From assembly GCF_002234575.2 (NCBI RefSeq), contig NZ_CP022464.2, positions 6,014,001 to 6,078,000 of the forward strand: a stretch of 64,000 nt of DNA, written 5' to 3'. The DNA is from Enterocloster bolteae. GTDB taxonomy: Bacteria; Bacillota; Clostridia; Lachnospirales; Lachnospiraceae. Made by a program: the position numbers and the translations under genes. Shown piece by piece: positions 60,123 through 64,000 of the stretch. The notes under the pieces are model-generated. The model saw only the letters and a list, made by a program, of their open reading frames with translations. It made no database searches and was not told where the DNA came from. Positions within the stretch are counted from its first letter, which is position 1. Each line of letters starts with the position of its first letter.

Positions 60123-60210
60123 ATACATTCTCCTTCTCTCCATCATTTTGTAGATCTTAAACTTGTTTCTGACCATAGGATAGCACACATAATAATAATT
60201 GAAAAATGAA

Positions 60211-60231
60211 TAATATTAGTATATAATATTA
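60211..60231. promoter_or_regulatory. LysR-type operator candidate
   Basis: TAATATT / AATATTA dyad with seven bases between, midway between the LysR gene and the divergent RraA-pxp-gdhA operon; it fits the T-N11-A form of LysR boxes. Confidence 0.5.
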
Positions 60232-60258
60232 ACTAAATTTATATTTAAGGAGCTGCTT

Positions 60259-61182
60259 ATGGACCTTTCTGAAATCGAAACCTTCCTCACCATTGTGAAT
60301 ACAAAAAGCATCACAAAAACAGCGGATATCCTGTTTCTAAGCCAGCCCACCGTAAGCCACAGGCTAAAGGCCCTTGAAAAGGAGCTGGGCTTCCCGCTGA
60401 TTGTCCGGAAAAAGGGGTTTAAAAACGTTGAGCTCACCTCCAAAGGCAGCGAGTTTGTATCCATCGCCGAGCGGTACATATCCCTGTGGAAGGAAACCCA
60501 GGTACTGGCCCAGGACAGAGACAGCACTCTTTTGTCCATCGGATGCACGGACAGTCTGAACATCGCCCTGTTTGCAGGCTTCTACCGGCAGATGGAGGCC
60601 TCCGGCTGTCCCATTGATCTGGACATCCATACCCACCAGTCCTCGGAGCTCTACAGCATACTGGACCGCCACGACATCGACATTGGTTTTGTATATTACC
60701 ACCTGCACTATAAGAACATCCTTTCAGAGCGCATCTATCAGGAACGCCTGTATCTGGTGCAGTCAGACGAACCCGCCATATGCAAATCACTGATCCACAC
60801 CGAGGAACTGGACCCATCCCTGGAATTATTTCTGAACTGGGATGCCAACTTCCAGATCTGGCACGACCAATGGCTGACCGGATACTCCAGGCCGCGGATT
60901 ATCGTAGATACCATCACCCTCCTCAATCATGTGTGGACGGATAAGAAAAGCTGGATGATCGCCCCGGAATCCGTGATTAACGAACTGTATCATTACAGAC
61001 GCCTCTATGTCAGCGAACTGAAAAATCCGCCTCCGGACAGGGTGTGTTACAAAATCAAGCACCGCTTCCCCAGCTCCGCCACCCAGACAGCCGTCGCATA
61101 CTTTGAGCAGGCCCTGGGAAACTACCTATGCCAGGTCAAATCCTCTCTCCGCATCGGAGAGATATGGGGCGCTGATATATAA
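60259..61182 (+). CDS. LysR family transcriptional regulator
   Basis: 307 residues. N-terminal winged helix (DLSEIETFLTIVNTKSITKTADILFLSQPTVSHRLKALE, read in parts) and a LysR substrate domain with IGFVYYHLHYKN. AAGGAG six bases before ATG. It is divergent from the 5-oxoproline operon with a 136-base gap and upstream of an aminotransferase gene on the same strand, so it probably senses 5-oxoproline, glutamate or a keto acid. Confidence 0.9.
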   Translation: MDLSEIETFLTIVNTKSITKTADILFLSQPTVSHRLKALEKELGFPLIVRKKGFKNVELTSKGSEFVSIAERYISLWKETQVLAQDRDSTLLSIGCTDSLNIALFAGFYRQMEASGCPIDLDIHTHQSSELYSILDRHDIDIGFVYYHLHYKNILSERIYQERLYLVQSDEPAICKSLIHTEELDPSLELFLNWDANFQIWHDQWLTGYSRPRIIVDTITLLNHVWTDKKSWMIAPESVINELYHYRRLYVSELKNPPPDRVCYKIKHRFPSSATQTAVAYFEQALGNYLCQVKSSLRIGEIWGADI

Positions 61183-61288
61183 ACTTTTTCTATATTATAC
61201 ATTTAAATAATTCATTAGAAATATATTTAATTTCCGTATATAATCCAATTATCAGCAAACGATTCACAGATGATTGGAGGGTTTATAT

Positions 61289-62467
61289 ATGCTTACAACT
61301 GCCGAACGTATGGAACACATGCCGTTTTCCGGAATAAGAGTGGTGATGGAAAAAGCAACTCAGATGGACGCCCGCGGGGAACATGTCATCCATCTGGAAC
61401 TGGGACGTCCTGATTTTGACACGCCTCAGGTAATCAAGGAAGCCGCCTATAAGAGCCTGGAAAAGGGAAATGTATTTTACACCTCAAATTACGGCTCCAT
61501 GGAACTGCGTACCGCTGTTGCCGAAAAGCTCAGGGTAGAAAACAACATTCATTATGATCCCTCAGAAATCCTGATTACCGTGGGCGTAGGCGAGGGAACC
61601 TTTAATGCCTTCGGGGCTTACCTGGAAGAAGGAGACGAGGTCCTGATTCCTGACCCTGTATGGTTAAATTACATCCATGTGCCTGAATACTTTGGCGCCA
61701 AGGCAGTACCCTATACTCTGAAGCAGGAAAATGACTATCAGATTGACATGGAAGAACTGGAGAGCAAAATCACAGACCGGACAAAAATGGTTGTCATTAT
61801 CTCCCCCAATAATCCCACCGGAGGCGTACTGGAAAGGGAAACACTGGAGAAACTGGCCAACATCGCCATCCGTCACGATCTGTATGTCATATCCGATGAG
61901 ATATACGAGAAGCTGATATTTGACGGTGAAAAACACATAAGCATTGCATCTCTTCCGGGAATGAAGGAACGTACCATAACCCTGAACGGCTTTTCCAAAG
62001 CATACTCCATGACAGGATGGCGCCTGGGTTATATGGCAGCTCCAAAGGATATCATCTCTGCATCTGTCCGGCTTCACCAGCACATCAATACCTGTGCGTC
62101 CTCCTTTGTGCAGGAAGCAGGCATCACTGCCCTTAAGCAGGCCGGGCCTGACGTACAGAAAATGCTGGCCGAGTATCAGAGACGGCGGGACTATGTGGTG
62201 GAAGCCATCAACCAGATTGACGGGTTAAGCTGCAATAAACCCAAAGGAGCATTTTATCTCTTTATCAACATCAAAGAGTTAGGTAAGAGCGCCATGGAAA
62301 TGGCAGAGTACTTCCTGGAGGAGGCAAAAGTGGCCATGGTTCCCGGAACTGCCTTCGGAGCAGCCGGGGAGGGGTATCTGCGCCTGTCCTATGCAAGCAG
62401 CTATGAAAATCTGGCAGAAGCCTGCGCGCGCATTAAGGCTGCCGTGGAAAAACTACGCAGCAAATAA
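61289..62467 (+). CDS. Class I/II pyridoxal phosphate aminotransferase
   Basis: 392 residues from ATG 61289 with TTGGAGGG upstream. Fold type I features: NPTGG (NNPTGGVL), DEIYEKLIF (Asp that binds the pyridine N), and the cofactor Lys in NGFSKAYSMTGWRLGY. Aspartate-aminotransferase-like by motif order. Could pass the amino group between glutamate and a keto acid, consistent with the neighbouring glutamate operon. Substrate not fixed. Confidence 0.9.
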   Translation: MLTTAERMEHMPFSGIRVVMEKATQMDARGEHVIHLELGRPDFDTPQVIKEAAYKSLEKGNVFYTSNYGSMELRTAVAEKLRVENNIHYDPSEILITVGVGEGTFNAFGAYLEEGDEVLIPDPVWLNYIHVPEYFGAKAVPYTLKQENDYQIDMEELESKITDRTKMVVIISPNNPTGGVLERETLEKLANIAIRHDLYVISDEIYEKLIFDGEKHISIASLPGMKERTITLNGFSKAYSMTGWRLGYMAAPKDIISASVRLHQHINTCASSFVQEAGITALKQAGPDVQKMLAEYQRRRDYVVEAINQIDGLSCNKPKGAFYLFINIKELGKSAMEMAEYFLEEAKVAMVPGTAFGAAGEGYLRLSYASSYENLAEACARIKAAVEKLRSK

Positions 62468-62496
62468 AAACAAACGGAACAGGGACAGCGGGGACA

Positions 62497-63303
62497 TCAG
62501 CTGTTTCCTGTTTCCTTTATATATGCGTCCTCGGCCTCAGGATACAGAATGCGGATTTGGTACTCCTCCAACAGCTCCATCCACTCATCCGCCGGCCGTC
62601 GGTCCGTGACCAGTATGTCAATCTGCTGGAAACTGCAATACTTCACAAATGACGTCCTGTCAAACTTCGTATGGTCTGCCATCATAATGGTTTTCTGCCC
62701 TCTCGAAATCATAAGCTGCTTTATTTCCGTCTCCCCTTCCCTGGAGTCATACGCGCCCTCGTCCAGCTTCAATCCCTTGCAGCTGGTCAGGACAAAATCC
62801 ACATGATAGTTCATGATAGTGGTTCTGGCTATGATTCCCTGCAGGGAGCAGGATACCCTGTTGTTGGCGCCTCCGGTAGACATAATGTTAAGGCCTGACT
62901 GATTCAGGGAGCTTAAGACCGGGATGGAATTGGTGAGCACCGTAATATCATCCCGGTCCGCCATCAGGGTAAGTGCCTCCATCACAGTGGAGCTGGCATC
63001 GGCAAAAAGCGTTGCCTGCATGGGGATGATGGATGCCACAATCTGCGCAATCTTTTTCTTCTCTTCCACGTTTGTCCTGCTTCTGTGTGTATACCCCAAT
63101 CTGTCAAACATATTCTCCACCTTCAGCACCGCCCCTCCATGGGTCCGCGTAATAAGACCTTCCAGCTCCAGCCTCTCCAAATCACGGCGTATGGTTTCTT
63201 CCGTCACGTCAAATCTCTGGCTCAGCTCAGTCACCTTTACCTTTTTCTCAGTCTTGACAATCCCTCTCAGGTGGTCCAGCCTGTCTTTTAACACCATTGT
63301 CAT
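62497..63303 (-). CDS. DeoR/GlpR family transcriptional regulator
   Basis: 268 residues from ATG 63303 (AAAGG upstream). N-terminal DeoR helix-turn-helix (VTELSQRFDVTEETIRRDLERLELEGLITRTHGGA, read in parts) and a sugar-phosphate-isomerase-like sensor domain (LFADASSTVMEAL, VLTNSIPVL, GLKLDEGAY). Such regulators respond to sugar phosphates. It follows the bisphosphate aldolase gene on the same strand and likely controls it. Confidence 0.9.
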   Translation of the reverse strand: MTMVLKDRLDHLRGIVKTEKKVKVTELSQRFDVTEETIRRDLERLELEGLITRTHGGAVLKVENMFDRLGYTHRSRTNVEEKKKIAQIVASIIPMQATLFADASSTVMEALTLMADRDDITVLTNSIPVLSSLNQSGLNIMSTGGANNRVSCSLQGIIARTTIMNYHVDFVLTSCKGLKLDEGAYDSREGETEIKQLMISRGQKTIMMADHTKFDRTSFVKYCSFQQIDILVTDRRPADEWMELLEEYQIRILYPEAEDAYIKETGNS

Positions 63304-63405
63304 ACACACCTTTCATTATGAATATCCGGCTGCCAGTACAGCGCTGCATGAGTTCCTGCAGCGCTGTACCAGGATATCCCGAATGCCGGATACCATAAAT
63401 ACATA

Positions 63406-64000
63406 TTAAAATCCTAAAAGTTCCATCTTTTTTCTGACCACCTGTTTTTCGTCCTCCAACGGCCGCTTCAGAAGGTCTATATAAATATAATCATTGGGCC
63501 GTTCTTCCAGTTCTGCTCTCAGCCCCTTGTCAAACGCCACCCTGAGCGCTGTTCCAATATTGACCTTGCACACATGGTAGCCGCGCATCTTAACCAGCTG
63601 GCTGTCCGGAAGTCCGGTAGAACCGTGAATCACAAGAGGCACCTTTACTTCATTCTGAATGCTCTCCAAAAGGTCATACTGTATATTGGCGGTCTGTGTG
63701 CGCATCATATGGGTGGTTCCCACTGACACGGCCAGACAGCCGCATCCCGAAGCGTCTGCGAAAGCAGCGGCTTCTTTGGGGTCTGTCAGCTGGTCCTTAT
63801 GGCTGTCCCTTCCCAGATAGGCCACGGATCCGATTTCTGCTTCCACGGACGCGCCGTAACGCTCTGCCCGCTTTACCACTTCATTGGTAATACGCACATT
63901 ATCCTCAAAAGGGAGCTGGGAGCCGTCAAACATAACTGAAGAAAAACCGGCATCCAGGGCTTTCCAGATAGGCTCTACCATATTGGCATGGTCCAGATGC
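63406..64000 (-). CDS. Class II fructose/tagatose-bisphosphate aldolase (N-terminus cut by window edge)
   Basis: 198 residues visible; the frame runs off the right edge. HLDHAN holds the catalytic Asp and a zinc His; SVMFDGSQLPFEDN follows, then EAEIGSVAY, VSVGTTHMM (zinc His in this loop), VIHGSTGLPD (zinc His) and KVNIGTALR (phosphate binding). These enzymes split ketose 1,6-bisphosphates into dihydroxyacetone phosphate and glyceraldehyde 3-phosphate, or act on tagatose or related sugars. With the DeoR regulator downstream, a specialised sugar operon is more likely than glycolytic Fba. Confidence 0.88.
   Translation of the reverse strand, partial: HLDHANMVEPIWKALDAGFSSVMFDGSQLPFEDNVRITNEVVKRAERYGASVEAEIGSVAYLGRDSHKDQLTDPKEAAAFADASGCGCLAVSVGTTHMMRTQTANIQYDLLESIQNEVKVPLVIHGSTGLPDSQLVKMRGYHVCKVNIGTALRVAFDKGLRAELEERPNDYIYIDLLKRPLEDEKQVVRKKMELLGF

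Overview
The window reads as chromosome of an anaerobic, spore-forming member of the Clostridia, most likely Lachnospiraceae and close to the Enterocloster (Clostridium clostridioforme/bolteae) group. This rests on the mix of genes: sporulation-type proteins (YyaC-like, CwlD), MecA, sigma-54, class I ribonucleotide reductase, two oxygen-sensitive glycyl radical systems, a TRAP transporter, biased codons at moderate GC and strong AGGAGG ribosome sites. The genus is an inference. No rRNA, CRISPR array or insertion sequence was seen.

Layout. 1-13 kb holds envelope and housekeeping genes: a DUF5711 protein (cut by the window edge), a LysM protein with a 10-residue repeat, YyaC, a nucleotidyltransferase, an M20 peptidase, nrdA-nrdB behind a promoter carrying NrdR-like boxes, YitT, and an MBOAT/DHHW acyl-transfer pair. 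13-15 kb has rpoN and tRNA-Phe/tRNA-Gly. 15.2-25.8 kb is a catabolic locus: LacI regulator, then divergently a glycyl radical enzyme, its activase, an FGGY kinase, a ribose-type ABC importer and a class II aldolase. The permease gene of this importer carries an in-frame TGA. 26.0-30.4 kb is a small integrated element in the 3' end of a tRNA-Gly gene, with integrase, Rep_trans protein, small ORFs, a repressor and structured noncoding DNA, flanked by 23-bp direct repeats. 30.6-38.2 kb has CwlD, a phosphoesterase lipoprotein, a GH18/SH3 protein, a protein kinase fused to a ParA-like domain with a partner ATPase, and MecA.

38.3-46.2 kb: a GntR regulator with a YiaK-type dehydrogenase and mannonate dehydratase (hexuronate use), then the fermentation core. 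Pyruvate formate-lyase is split: a 702-residue subunit with the catalytic cysteines lacks the glycyl radical domain, which is a separate 81-residue protein just downstream, followed by the activase and a 56-residue 2[4Fe-4S] ferredoxin. Divergent from it is a small DUF1858 gene whose conserved CxxC is interrupted by TGA (CxxU?). 46.4-49.7 kb has an ECF sigma/anti-sigma-like pair and an ABC-F ATPase. 49.7-55.4 kb is a GntR-TIM barrel/TRAP transporter/aldo-keto reductase cluster. 55.5-61.2 kb is a 5-oxoproline to glutamate to 2-oxoglutarate operon (RraA-like, PxpB, PxpC, PxpA, GDH) with a divergent LysR regulator. The window ends with an aminotransferase, a DeoR regulator and a partial class II bisphosphate aldolase.

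The most unusual items are the split PFL, the DUF1858 CxxU candidate, the glycyl radical sugar locus and the compact tRNA-borne element.
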